From positions 101,275 through 165,274 of the forward strand of contig NW_013524652.1 of the NCBI RefSeq assembly GCF_000250985.1: a stretch of 64,000 nucleotides of DNA, read 5' to 3'. How positions within the stretch are numbered: position 1 is the first letter of the stretch; each line of letters starts with the position of its first letter. The position numbers and the translations under genes are program-made. Positions 19,149 to 29,235 of this stretch are shown here, piece by piece. The notes under the pieces were generated by a model. That model was not told the origin of the DNA. It did not search any database and saw only the letters and a program-made list of their open reading frames with translations. The stretch is from Nematocida parisii ERTm1 (taxonomy: Eukaryota; Microsporidia).

Positions 19149-20888
19149 TTATTTAAATGCCTGCTTATATATGCTTATGCTCTCTTTCGCTGGTACCCTT
19201 TTATGCACCGATTCATGTACTTTTACGAATTCAGGCAGTTTCCCCTCTAATTCCGTTGAATACTTGCTATTTATTATAATGTAGTGGTAATCAAGTGGTT
19301 CAAATAGCATTATATTATCGATCATTTTAGACTCGGCCGTATTATACTCCTCGATCCTGAGCGTATACAAAGTGTCCTTGAACCTCTGCTTCCTGTTGAG
19401 GTGCCCGATCACCCCTAAAATATTCGGGTTATTGTCCAGCGACCGTGTGATGACCCTTTTATGGCCCAAGTACGTGGACAGTGGGAGCATGTACGGGGTG
19501 AACGTGTTAAGTATGAAGATCGGTGAATCCTTGGAGGAGAGTCTTTGGAAACATTCATTCCTAAGGTAATCTATTGGTTTTGATATGTTTTGATGGTCTA
19601 ATCCGATTACTATCCCGATTATTAAATTTCCTATGAAAACGTATTTTGAAAATAACAGTTTTTTAATTAAAATACTTCCCTTTTGGGTAATACTAAAATT
19701 TTGATTTTTAAAACTTTCAGTTATTTTTTTATCACTGCACCATAAATTCTTCAATTCCCTCGCAATAATTATGTTAATATACGGCAGCATAGGCAATAAA
19801 AACCGCATCTCTTTATGGGCAATCACCCCGTGCACAATTAAGTACAGTAATGGACTAATCACCTCAATCGATAAGTACGTAATACTTCTGCTACATAGCG
19901 TAATAAATAACATGCCCGTATACCCGCCCAGCAAAACAAATAAAAATAAAATCGCATAAATAAACGGTAAAGTGCCAAATACGTGAGATACCTTATACAT
20001 AATATTAACCCTATAAAATTCGTATACACTGCAGACTAATTCCTTATAAAATAATGAATCAATCAGTACGCACAGTAATACACCCATAATACACGATATA
20101 ATATTAGTGACACTAATTATCCTACTATGTGTAATATATAAATTCGCATACTTTAAAAAATTAAAAATATTTTCAACTTTCTTCTCCTTGACACGCCATG
20201 CCCTGTCAAATGAAAGGACTTCCTTATACACTGAATATATCCATATACAGCCAATATTAATAATAGAAGTAGGTCTAATATATACAGTAATTATGGATAA
20301 TAGCACAGTAAGTAAATGAGAGATAATTTTAGTGGTCTTATCCTTGCACTTACTAATACTTAATAACCTATGTGTAATATATATTGTGAGGGCACTCTCA
20401 ACTGAATTTATATGGGACCGTGTGCTGTACAGCCACAAGCCAATATTAAGCACAGTTGTGATTAGTACTTCGTACGGAATATATGACACATTGTGTAATA
20501 ACTTATACGATATAATAGTACTATAGTCAGATACAGCAGATACAGTGGCACCAATTAGTTTAATTATATACGGGGAGTACTTCATGAATAATAATTCGTG
20601 TGATACGGTTATATTAGTGTACGCATTAATACAGGACGAGAGTATTTTGGTAACCCATCGCAATACTAAAAGTGGCAAAATGTACAGGCATACGAATACG
20701 AAGGACCGTATACCGAAGAACCATTCCCATGTGAAAGTTGTCTTATTAAGGATTGTGTTCATGGCTACTTCTACTGACTGGAAATATTCATCTGGTTCAT
20801 AGTGTGTCTTAATTAGTGCTGCATTTACTATCCTGTATGAGAGCAGTGCAGGAAATAGGAGTGAATGTGTAGTAAGTAAATTCTGCAT
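19149..20888 (-). CDS. GPI10: GPI mannosyltransferase 3 (PIG-B/Gpi10), GT22 family
   Basis: A 579-residue polytopic protein of the GT22 mannosyltransferase family. Near the N-terminus HYEPDEYFQSVEVAM (about 29-43) is the family's lumenal acidic motif (HPDE-type), followed by FTWEWFFGIRSFVF, matching the TWEW..GIRS stretch of PIG-B. A later IAHKEMRFLLPMLPYI matches the HKE.RF..P motif. Eight or more membrane segments lie between. PIG-B adds the third mannose to the GPI anchor precursor in the ER. The same window holds GPI12, and the many predicted secreted proteins are possible clients. SMP3/PIG-Z or ALG9/12 are alternatives, but TWEW..GIRS favours PIG-B. Confidence 0.82.
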   Translation of the reverse strand: MQNLLTTHSLLFPALLSYRIVNAALIKTHYEPDEYFQSVEVAMNTILNKTTFTWEWFFGIRSFVFVCLYILPLLVLRWVTKILSSCINAYTNITVSHELLFMKYSPYIIKLIGATVSAVSDYSTIISYKLLHNVSYIPYEVLITTVLNIGLWLYSTRSHINSVESALTIYITHRLLSISKCKDKTTKIISHLLTVLLSIITVYIRPTSIINIGCIWIYSVYKEVLSFDRAWRVKEKKVENIFNFLKYANLYITHSRIISVTNIISCIMGVLLCVLIDSLFYKELVCSVYEFYRVNIMYKVSHVFGTLPFIYAILFLFVLLGGYTGMLFITLCSRSITYLSIEVISPLLYLIVHGVIAHKEMRFLLPMLPYINIIIARELKNLWCSDKKITESFKNQNFSITQKGSILIKKLLFSKYVFIGNLIIGIVIGLDHQNISKPIDYLRNECFQRLSSKDSPIFILNTFTPYMLPLSTYLGHKRVITRSLDNNPNILGVIGHLNRKQRFKDTLYTLRIEEYNTAESKMIDNIMLFEPLDYHYIIINSKYSTELEGKLPEFVKVHESVHKRVPAKESISIYKQAFK

Positions 20889-20993
20889 TTAAAAAATAAA
20901 ATAAAATTAGTTTTATTTTTTAATTTTAATTTTTTAATTTTTTAATTTTTTAGAAATTCTTTCTTTACTTTTTTTTTAGTTTTTTTAGTTTTT

Positions 20994-22799
20994 TTAGGTT
21001 TCTTTCAGGATTTGTTCATTTTGTTGGTGGATTTGGTGGGAAATTGATGCTCTACGGATTGATTTACGTGGTGTATTTGCAACAGAAGGAAATACCTCTT
21101 TTTTTGGTGGTTTATGGTTAATATTCTCTATACTATTATTATTTACACAATGTGTAATATATTCTGTATTATTAATATTAATAGGCTCAGTCACTGACTC
21201 GGTCGTATTAATAGGCTCATTAATAGTAACTGGTTCAGTCGGTAATTCAGTCACTGACTCAGTCACGATCGGGAATTCAGTCGCACTAATAGGCTCATTG
21301 ACTGACTCAGTCACGATCGCTGGTTCAGTCGCACTAATAGGCTCATCCACTGACTCAGTCACGATCGGGAATTCAGTCGCACTAATAGGCTCATTGACTG
21401 ACTCAGTCACGATCGCTGGTTCATTGACTGACTCAGTCACGATCGCTGGTTCAGTCGCACTAATAGGCTCATTGACTGACTCATCCACTGACTCGCTCAC
21501 GATCGCTGGTTCATTGACTGACTCGATGGGTAATTCATCCACTGACTCGCTCACGATCGCTGGTTCATTGACTGACTCGCTCATATTAATAGGCTCGTTC
21601 GCTGTCTGTTTGACTGACTCGTTCGCTGTCTTAGTTGCATTGATGTACTGGTTTATATTAATTGATTCGTTTGTCATATTAATAGACTCATTCACTGACT
21701 CATTAAATAAGTCATTTACTGGCTTAGTCAGTGACTCATGCACTCCTTCTACCTCATGTACTCCTACTGACTCATTCATTATTATATTAACTGACTCATT
21801 TAGTGACTCATTCAGTGACTCGTTCAGTGACTCATTAACTAACTGGTTCAGTGACTCATTCAGTGACTCATTTAGTGACTCATTCAGTGACTGGTTCGCT
21901 TCTTCCTCTTGCACTCCTTCTACCTCACCTGCCTCATCTGCTCCTTCTATCCCGTTCATTATATCATCTACTTGTACTCCTTCTACCTCATTAACTGACT
22001 CATGCACTCCTACTGACTCATTAACTGACTCATTAACTGACTCGTTCGCTTCCTCACCTGCTCCTTCTACTTGTACTCCTTCTACTTGTACTCCTTCTAC
22101 TTGTACTCCTTCTGCCTCTTCTTCTACTTGTACTCCTTCTGCTCCTTCTACTTGTACTCCTTCTGCCTCTTCTTCTACTTGTACTCCTTCTGCTCCTTCT
22201 TCTACTTGTACTCCTTCTGCCTCTTCTTCTGCTTGTTCTGTGTCTGAGTACATTTCTGGCTCTAATTCTTTGTCTGAGTATAAGTCGTTTGAGTCAAATT
22301 CTATGTCACCCCAGAAGTTTGAAATTGTTTCCATTGCTTCTTTTGTGTATAACTGACACTCGTTTATATCCGCATCACTTAATATTGAATCATTATTTTT
22401 TATGGTATGTGTATTATATTCTGTTGTGTTGTCGCTGTACTCGTCTGAATTATTTTCTGAATTATTTTCTGGTTTTGAAAATCGGGTTAAGTCGGGTTTT
22501 TGGTCTTTTACTGTTTTTGTTATCCTAAATAACTTATTGGCTGCTTCTATTATGCAGGGGTAATGGATCCTTACTTGTTCTGTGATTACCTCCCCGTTCA
22601 TTTTTATTTTTCCTGTTATGACCCTTAATGAGTCCTGCTTATAATTTATTACACATTCTAATGTCTCTGTGTGTGAGACTTTCACGTCTGATTTGTTACT
22701 TGTTCCTATTGTACAGACGTCACCTATAAAATAGACCTTTTTTGTGTCATTATCAGAGAGTAATTCAAGAGAGTACTCCTCTGCTCTATGCTCCTCCAT
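20994..22799 (-). CDS. FHA-like protein with long tandem acidic/NES repeats
   Basis: The 601-residue protein begins with an FHA-like fold (about 10-95: VYFIGDVCTIGTSNKSDVKVSH, then IKMNGEVI and LFRI). The usual Ser-x-x-His phosphothreonine-binding pair is not evident, so ligand binding is doubtful. Residues 180-545 are tandem repeats: EGVQVEEEA units first, then NESLNES, then SVNEPAIVTE and SVNEPISATE. The C-terminal 30 residues are basic (PRKSIRRASISHQI). A nuclear, chromosome-associated role would fit an FHA plus basic tail but is a guess. The regular repeats leave the opposite strand open for 352 codons (21298-22356); I regard that as a shadow. Confidence 0.72.
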   Translation of the reverse strand: MEEHRAEEYSLELLSDNDTKKVYFIGDVCTIGTSNKSDVKVSHTETLECVINYKQDSLRVITGKIKMNGEVITEQVRIHYPCIIEAANKLFRITKTVKDQKPDLTRFSKPENNSENNSDEYSDNTTEYNTHTIKNNDSILSDADINECQLYTKEAMETISNFWGDIEFDSNDLYSDKELEPEMYSDTEQAEEEAEGVQVEEGAEGVQVEEEAEGVQVEGAEGVQVEEEAEGVQVEGVQVEGVQVEGAGEEANESVNESVNESVGVHESVNEVEGVQVDDIMNGIEGADEAGEVEGVQEEEANQSLNESLNESLNESLNQLVNESLNESLNESLNESVNIIMNESVGVHEVEGVHESLTKPVNDLFNESVNESINMTNESININQYINATKTANESVKQTANEPINMSESVNEPAIVSESVDELPIESVNEPAIVSESVDESVNEPISATEPAIVTESVNEPAIVTESVNEPISATEFPIVTESVDEPISATEPAIVTESVNEPISATEFPIVTESVTELPTEPVTINEPINTTESVTEPININNTEYITHCVNNNSIENINHKPPKKEVFPSVANTPRKSIRRASISHQIHQQNEQILKET

Positions 22800-22826
22800 A
22801 AAAAAATAAAAAAAAGATATTTAGAT

Positions 22827-22832
22827 AAAAAA
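22827..22832 (-). terminator. Pol III T6 terminator of tRNA-Lys
   Basis: Six T residues on the minus strand directly follow the 3' end of the tRNA gene. Confidence 0.7.
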
Positions 22833-22905
22833 CACCCAGTACGGGACTCGAACCCGCGGCCCTCAGATTAAGAGTCTGATGCTCTACCGACTGAGCTAAC
22901 CGGGT
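22833..22905 (-). tRNA. tRNA-Lys (CTT)
   Basis: A 73-nt intronless tRNA on the minus strand. The acceptor ACCCGGT pairs with ACTGGGT (one G-U), followed by discriminator G. The D-arm is GCTCAGTCGGTAGAGC, the anticodon stem TCAGA/TCTGA encloses loop CTCTTAA, and the T-arm is GCGGG-TTCGAGT-CCCGT (one G-U). The anticodon is CTT, giving Lys. Confidence 0.95.
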
Positions 22906-22909
22906 ACAA

Positions 22910-23527
22910 TTTGATATTGTATAAGATATACAGTAATGACGGGATATATTACATAATGTGGTATAATTAGTGTATACTTATTACATAATGTGTATTATAT
23001 TATGTAAGGTATAAATAATGTTTAATAAATCATTCTTATACTATGTATTGTATACTTATTATGTACTATGGTATAATTGTTGTATACTTATTATGTACTG
23101 TGGTATAATTGTTATTTGTTAGTAAGTGTGTAATAAGTTTTGGTTAAGTTTATACACAGTGCATAATAAATTATTAAATTAATTTAAATTAATTTTTATT
23201 ACATATTGTGTATTATATTATTACATATTACATATTGTGTATTTATTTCTGTTATTTTAAATAAAAGTGTTTACAATTTATTACATAATGTATATTATAT
23301 TATTATTACTTATTATTACTTATTACATAATGTGTATTATATTATTATTATTTATTATACCATGTGTACTTAATTTTACTTATTACATAATGTGTATTTA
23401 GTTTAGCTGTAATTAGTTAATAATGTAAAATATGAATATGTGTATTATTTATTATTACTTATTACACATTGTGTATTATATTATTATTATTTATTATACC
23501 ATGTGTACTTAATTTTACTTATTACAT
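22910..23527. repeat. A+T satellite block
   Basis: Imperfect repeats of TTACATAATGTGTATTATATTATT and related words run from the tRNA to the left inverted repeat. One ~60-bp unit (ATTATTATTTATTATACCATGTG...) occurs twice, near 23340 and 23473. Confidence 0.7.
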
Positions 23528-23628
23528 AATATGCCTTAATAATTATACTGTGTAGATACAACCACTCAAGCAGGCATAAGACTGATCCACTAATGCACTA
23601 ACATGAATAATGATCCTGTCAAGATATA
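23528..23628 (+). repeat. Left arm of ~100-bp inverted repeat around large secreted gene
   Basis: About 100 bp, containing CAGGCATAAGACTGATCCAC and GATCCTGTCAAGATATA, are the near-exact reverse complement of 27861-27960. The only diverged part is a ~15 bp core around 23552-23565. The arms enclose 4.2 kb with the 1030-residue gene. Confidence 0.88.
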
Positions 23629-24374
23629 ATGATAAATATAGAACCAGTGATACATCATAAGCATATAATACTACAGGACCACTACACACAGCACGTATTA
23701 CTTATATACAGAATAAGCATACAAATAATGAAGATAATTTAAATGGAGTAAAGCATGGCCGTATACTCCTTAAACAAAGAATGAATAAGACAGTTATAAT
23801 TAAAGATATAAGTAAATGGATATAACTGCCATATGAAGGAATATTTTGATTATATTCTATAATTAACTGTTCAGTATCTATTACATAAACCATATAATAA
23901 TACTCTAATTATATCTAGTACTTATAATATACTCAACTGAATCAGTCACACAGACAGTTTTAGATCATATAATGATAAGTGCAGTTAATGATAAGTGCAG
24001 TTAATGATAAGTTAGTCTAGTTATTCTTATTGTACGTTGATTTATCAGATGACTCATTAAGATACTTTATTATTGTATACGTATGCATATACTGTACGAT
24101 TAATTTATACTGTATTTATGTATCTAATGATTAATGTACTATTAATAGTATACATGATGTACATCATTAAATATATAATTAGTCTATTACTTAAAGACTT
24201 AGACATACGAAAATTCGGGTTATTTATTGAATACCCGAAACTATTAAATAGGTTTAATTCCAATCATTTATGTTAGTAACACACCTATTCCTATCACAAA
24301 TGATGTATATTCATATATTAATATCATACTTAACCATTACTATTATATATCTAACTATCAAAACCAACATATAT

Positions 24375-24577
24375 AATTAGTCTATTACTTACTAATTAGT
24401 CTATTACTTACTAATTAGTCTATTCCTTAATAATTAGTCTATTACTTACTAATTAGTCTATTCCTTAATAATTAGTCTATTACTTAATAATTAGTCTATT
24501 ACTTACTAATTAGTCTATTCCTTAATAATTAGTCTATTCCTTAATAATTAGTCTATTACTTAATAATTAGTCTATTT
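24375..24577 (+). repeat. 19-bp tandem repeat, ~10.5 copies
   Basis: The unit AATTAGTCTATTACTTACT and its variants (ATTCCTTAAT, ATTACTTAAT endings) repeat at exactly 19 bp. It ends about 80 bp before the start codon of the large secreted gene. Confidence 0.92.
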
Positions 24578-24654
24578 TTTATATTTTTTATATTTTATTC
24601 TGCTAATAAAAATTATAAATAAAAGTAAAAATTAGAAATAAAAATAATTTAGAT

Positions 24655-27600
24655 ATGAAAGAGAGACAGAATATACTTAAGAAGAACAATATTATAATAA
24701 GAAATAGATTAAAGAATACTATAATTATACTATTAGTAATAAAAACAGTAATATACAGCGTATGTGCTAAACTGTCTGAGAAAGATGCAGAATTAGCAGA
24801 GACCATGGAGATAAGAAATTGGTTTTTATTACGCCCAACTGGAGGACTTTCACCAACTCTTCAGCATATGGTCCATAAAAATAGGTTTATGGAGAACTTT
24901 CGTATGTACTGGCATGGAATATATAGAGAAAAGAGTAAAGATAGTGGATCCAGACGGAATCATAATGATTTAATGGCATGGAAAGTGTATAGCATAATAG
25001 ATGAGGATAAAGAAAAGAACAAATACTTGAATGTGTTTGGAGATAAACTGATAAATATGTTTCCATCAGTGCACGGGGCTTATTCTATTGACTCTCCATC
25101 CACTGGCACATTCACTTGGTTTCTAAGGATGAATACTGGCAATTCAGACGGCTTGAATTTATTGGCTTCTTTATTTCTTCTTTCTGAGGGAGTGAACATC
25201 CCCATTGAAATAATAAGTGATAAAGAGCACGCTCGGAATAAAATAATTATTTTAAAGAAGAAAGGAGAAGAAAATGAATTCTTTGTTAATTTGAGTCTAA
25301 TCATAAATAGTAGTGCAATCCCAGTATATTGTAATACAGTAGAAGGTATACTGGCCTTCTTTAAAAGACTTAGTGATCCAGAAGATACTCTGAAAGTACC
25401 AGAAGAGTTCTCAATGCCCAGTACGTATGAAGAGTTCTTAACAGGGAAATTCCTGTATAACCCGAAATTTCTTATACAGTCGTACGTCTTTGAGTATATA
25501 GACGATGCGAATACGTATAATATGTTTGCAACAGCAGTGCATGACATACTTAATGAATACATACCTACTAATTGTGATAACCCAATTACAGATGCAGATA
25601 GGCACGCACTGGTTGTATTTAATCAGTTGTTTATGGGTGGCAACAGAGAATATATTAAAAGCCTGCGTTCATTTAATGAGGTATTTGAAACAACTATTGG
25701 GCAGCAATTACTAGAAATAGAATATACGGCGTGTAATCTCACAGACTTCTCTAAGTTTAAAAGAGTAAGTGATGCGCTTAAAAATACACCCTTTGTGAAT
25801 GTTATTTATAGACCAAGTTACATAGATGGGCCAGCTTATATTAATAAGGACCGTCAATACGCTTTATCTTATAAAGACGAATGCTGTTTTAAAAATTGTC
25901 AGAAGTGTATTCTTCTTGCTCTGTTCCTATGCTTTGCCTTTGACCGAGAAACTAAAGAATATAATATAGATCATATACCAAATGCATCTAAAGAGCTAAA
26001 AGAGTTCTTTTCTAAGTATACCCACAAAGTAAGTAGCATAGGCAGTACTATGCGATCTGATTGGGAGAGAGTTATATGTGGACTTCCTAGACCAGAGCAT
26101 GGTTTTTCTAAAGGTGGTTTAACCGTTAATACTGGATTATTACACATGTTATATACGATGTATGACTTAGTAGGAAAAGGGCATAAAATAAAAAGAACAA
26201 TTAGTTACATAAATAATCAGTTCCAGAATAAGTATAAACAAGATAAAAAAGAGGCAAAAAGAGACATAAAATTATATTTAGAAGACATATTTATTTCTCT
26301 CTCCAGAAACAAAAGCATAGACACGTCATGCCTTTCTCTTAATCCTGTAAAAATAACTAAACATGGAAAGTCTGTTATCGATATGGATATACAATTTATT
26401 ATTCTATACACATTTGATGGTTTAAACCAGTATGGAATTAAATTCACTATATCGAAAAGTTATAACAATCCTTTAGTGGAGGTGGTAGAGGATGAAAACA
26501 TACCATTCTATGGTGCCTTCCAAGTTAAATCTTACTACAAAAAACTAAGTGCATTTTTAGATGAACCAAACCCTAATTATAATATTTATATGGATCCAAA
26601 GACATACCCACAAATGATTATAAAACAGTACACTAGCAAGAGATATATAATAACTGATCCTGGAGAGAGTTATGAAGAAAAGAAGACTTTTATTATAAAA
26701 AACGCATATGAGACGAATAAAAGAGAAATAGTGAATAGAAAATGCGATGATCCAAACAGACTAATGCTATGGGGAAGTTTAGATGATTTAGAGCACAAGT
26801 CACAGCTTATAAAAATGTTCTTAATACACAATAATAGAGAAACCCTTAAAATTAATAATCCCATGGTACGGTTCACTTCTAATCTTATAAGGAATGTTCC
26901 TATGGATGACTTAAAAACAAGACAATGTATTCTATCTGCCTGTGTATACACTAATAACTATAAAATATACTATCCACAGCTTAAGAAATATGATGTGTAT
27001 ACTATGCCTAGAACAGAAATCTCTTCAAATGGACTATCCTCACTAATAGCAACACTGTCTGATATAGAGGTAATAGATCCCACTTCTTTATTTAATTCAT
27101 ATATATCTCTATTACAGGTGTATAAGAAAGATAAAGAAATCCCTTATTTATTCTCAGATTTATCCGTTATTATTAGTATACTAAACAAAATAAACAGTGA
27201 TGTTTCTAGTCCAGTACACCCAATATCTAAGAATAAGACAGAATCACGTGATAATGAATCAACTGCTATGGATATAATACAGCCAGAAAAACTATGCTCG
27301 TACAAACAGTCTGTTTTAAATAATATTCATAAAGAATTAATGAATGCAGTGCCCTCTCCTGTTAACAATAACCTTACTGCTATTTATATGTGCTGGGTTT
27401 TTAATATAATTAACTCTCATTACCCCTTCTGCATAATGGATATTACACTTATATACTCCCGTATACACAGACACCTTCTTTCACATAAAATTAAAGATAT
27501 TTTAGGATATAAATTATCCAATAAAAATATAACTAAGTTTATAACGTTCTTAGAGGACAATAAGCCAAAATTATACGATGGTACAGATGCATATGAATTT

Positions 27601-27747
27601 GAAGAGAACTACCAAGCAATAATATCCCTATTTAATAGTTATACCAAACAACCCGAAATAGTATTATGTGATCATGAGGAGGCACTGTCATCGACCTTAT
27701 GCTCTTTATTCGGGGTATTAGAGCGTCTGGATATACGCAGACACTGA
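24655..27747 (+). CDS. Large secreted family protein, 1030 residues
   Basis: An intact 1030-codon gene. The N-terminus has a basic stretch, then IIILLVIKTVIYSVCA, a signal peptide or anchor near residues 22-40. The rest is a mixed alpha/beta protein without a motif I can name. It is clearly related to the broken gene at 61.6 kb. Matching pieces are xxMFPSVHGA.YS (MFPTVDGRATIYS there) and LNLLASLFLLSEGVNIPIEI (LRLLASLFLLSNGINISLEI), with similar spacing throughout. A relic at 28.3-28.9 kb matches the PSTY...GKFL...QSYV part. Such a multi-copy secreted family recalls the large lineage-specific families of Nematocida (inference). The gene is flanked by a 100-bp inverted repeat and preceded by a 19-bp tandem array. 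Confidence 0.82.
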   Translation: MKERQNILKKNNIIIRNRLKNTIIILLVIKTVIYSVCAKLSEKDAELAETMEIRNWFLLRPTGGLSPTLQHMVHKNRFMENFRMYWHGIYREKSKDSGSRRNHNDLMAWKVYSIIDEDKEKNKYLNVFGDKLINMFPSVHGAYSIDSPSTGTFTWFLRMNTGNSDGLNLLASLFLLSEGVNIPIEIISDKEHARNKIIILKKKGEENEFFVNLSLIINSSAIPVYCNTVEGILAFFKRLSDPEDTLKVPEEFSMPSTYEEFLTGKFLYNPKFLIQSYVFEYIDDANTYNMFATAVHDILNEYIPTNCDNPITDADRHALVVFNQLFMGGNREYIKSLRSFNEVFETTIGQQLLEIEYTACNLTDFSKFKRVSDALKNTPFVNVIYRPSYIDGPAYINKDRQYALSYKDECCFKNCQKCILLALFLCFAFDRETKEYNIDHIPNASKELKEFFSKYTHKVSSIGSTMRSDWERVICGLPRPEHGFSKGGLTVNTGLLHMLYTMYDLVGKGHKIKRTISYINNQFQNKYKQDKKEAKRDIKLYLEDIFISLSRNKSIDTSCLSLNPVKITKHGKSVIDMDIQFIILYTFDGLNQYGIKFTISKSYNNPLVEVVEDENIPFYGAFQVKSYYKKLSAFLDEPNPNYNIYMDPKTYPQMIIKQYTSKRYIITDPGESYEEKKTFIIKNAYETNKREIVNRKCDDPNRLMLWGSLDDLEHKSQLIKMFLIHNNRETLKINNPMVRFTSNLIRNVPMDDLKTRQCILSACVYTNNYKIYYPQLKKYDVYTMPRTEISSNGLSSLIATLSDIEVIDPTSLFNSYISLLQVYKKDKEIPYLFSDLSVIISILNKINSDVSSPVHPISKNKTESRDNESTAMDIIQPEKLCSYKQSVLNNIHKELMNAVPSPVNNNLTAIYMCWVFNIINSHYPFCIMDITLIYSRIHRHLLSHKIKDILGYKLSNKNITKFITFLEDNKPKLYDGTDAYEFEENYQAIISLFNSYTKQPEIVLCDHEEALSSTLCSLFGVLERLDIRRH

Positions 27748-28312
27748 GTCCTTGTGGTACTATTAGTGATGAGCCATGTGTCGAATTGTTTCCCATTAGT
27801 CCTCCCATTCTCTGTGTGGGTGTGTGCTACTTATATAGTCTGAAGTTGTTCTATGGTTGTTATATCTTGACAGGATCATTATGCATGTTAGTGCATTAGT
27901 GGATCAGTCTTATGCCTGCTTGAGTGATGGTGTCACCAAGTATAATTATTAAGGCATATTATTAAGCATACTTTAGAAATAAATACTCTTTTATAAATTA
28001 TTTATAATAAGCTTATATACAATAATATACTGAACATAAGAAATTTACGGTCATTAATGGGAAGTTGTATAAAGTTATTATATAAGACAAGAATAATAAT
28101 AATTTGAATGGGATTAATTTATATTACTAGGATAAATAACTGTATAATTTAATAATATATTATTACTGTATATTATTACTGTATATTCATTATTTATATG
28201 ATACTATTGTACTTTAAATATGTCTAGTACTATAATAGACCAATACGTCTGTTTTTATCTTATTCCTTGAGTAGTTGTTTCTGTTAGCACAGAGTGCTTT
28301 ATAAAGAATTCT
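27748..28312. other. Intergenic: right inverted-repeat arm and A+T-rich DNA
   Basis: This stretch holds the right arm of the inverted repeat (27861-27960), then ~350 bp of A+T-rich DNA in which I see no gene. Confidence 0.5.
27861..27960 (-). repeat. Right arm of ~100-bp inverted repeat
   Basis: Reverse complement of 23528-23628 apart from a ~15-bp core. It lies 114 bp after the stop of the large secreted gene. Confidence 0.88.
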
Positions 28313-28900
28313 TCAGTGGCACAGTTTCCTTCTATTTAGTAAATGGCTTGTATTATACACTAAACAGTTCAATAGGCTTATTATACCCGATTTCACACAG
28401 TTAGAGTATTCTCCGTCTTCATCAGCCATGGTTTATCATCATACCGTATGCTTTACTTGTGCATATGACAGTATCTCTGTCCCTTTATTAATGAAGGGAC
28501 ATGCACTGGGCGTGTTTATTGTCTTAATAAGATTAGAGGTAATGCCTGTATGATTAGTCACATATGAAAGAATATCTTCTTCTATAAAGCATTTATCATA
28601 CATTATGCCATATACTTTACTTCTTTTTATATTCTCTGCTGTTGACTTTTCATTCTTTATCTGATCATTCAAGAGAGTGTACACAGCCGTTATAAACTTA
28701 ATATACTATCTTTTGTGTTAGTATACTCGTATATACGACTGTACATGGGACTGCAGTGTACTTAAGAACTTTCCTGCCTTGAAATTCGGGTTATACGTAC
28801 TTGGTACATTAAATACTACTTCTATAATATTTGAATTTGTACTGTAGTTGTCTATATACACTAGGAATTTAATAAGGTTTATCCATGCACTATTTCTTTA
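28313..28900 (-). pseudogene. Relic of the large secreted gene family
   Basis: Three minus-strand pieces in different frames together follow the order of the 1030-residue protein. The first (about 28890-28715) reads VPSTYNPNFKAGKFLSTLQS...QSYI, matching MPSTYEEFLTGKFL...QSYV. The second (28684-28439, 81 codons, no ATG) contains FINKGTEILSYA, matching YINKDRQYALSY. The third (28429-28313) has CVKSGIISLLNCLVYN, in the place of CFKNCQKCILLALFLCF. The ends and the rest of the gene are not visible. I read this as a decayed family member in inverted orientation next to the intact one. The matches are by eye and short. Confidence 0.5.
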
Positions 28901-29122
28901 AATATATTATTCTGTTATAGATATAACCCGTATTTATTTAAATCGTATAGCTATTATATAGCTTCATTCACCCTGAAATTATGGTATACTTCTATATAAC
29001 CATAATTTCAGATGTCATTTAGTCTTGTGGTATCTGTTACACCGTATCTGTAATATTTAGTGTTACTCCCGTGGTGCTTTTATCGTATCTGTATAACCAT
29101 GCAGATACCTTAATCCGTATGT

Positions 29123-29142
29123 ATAACCCGAATAACCCGAAT
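29123..29142. promoter_or_regulatory. Two-copy AACCCGAAT element
   Basis: AACCCGAATAACCCGAAT: two copies at 9 bp period, just beyond the predicted 3' end of the syntaxin gene. Confidence 0.4.
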
Positions 29143-29235
29143 TTCCATTTATTCCGTATTACTTGAATAACTTGAATAACTTTAATACGTACCCAACTAT
29201 AAATAGTCCAAGAATCAACAGAAGTAATATACTGA

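Noticed and set aside
21298-22356. 352-codon plus-strand ORF
   Set aside because: Exact antisense of the tandem repeats in the FHA-like gene; repeat phase keeps it open. No signal or domain.
23702-23893. Minus-strand ORF of 63 codons with a membrane helix
   Set aside because: Lies in A+T-rich DNA, composition as expected of random A+T sequence; no second line of support.
24073-24276. Plus-strand hydrophobic ORF of 67 codons
   Set aside because: Tyr/Ile/Leu-rich as expected from A+T-rich DNA; no promoter word or relatives seen.
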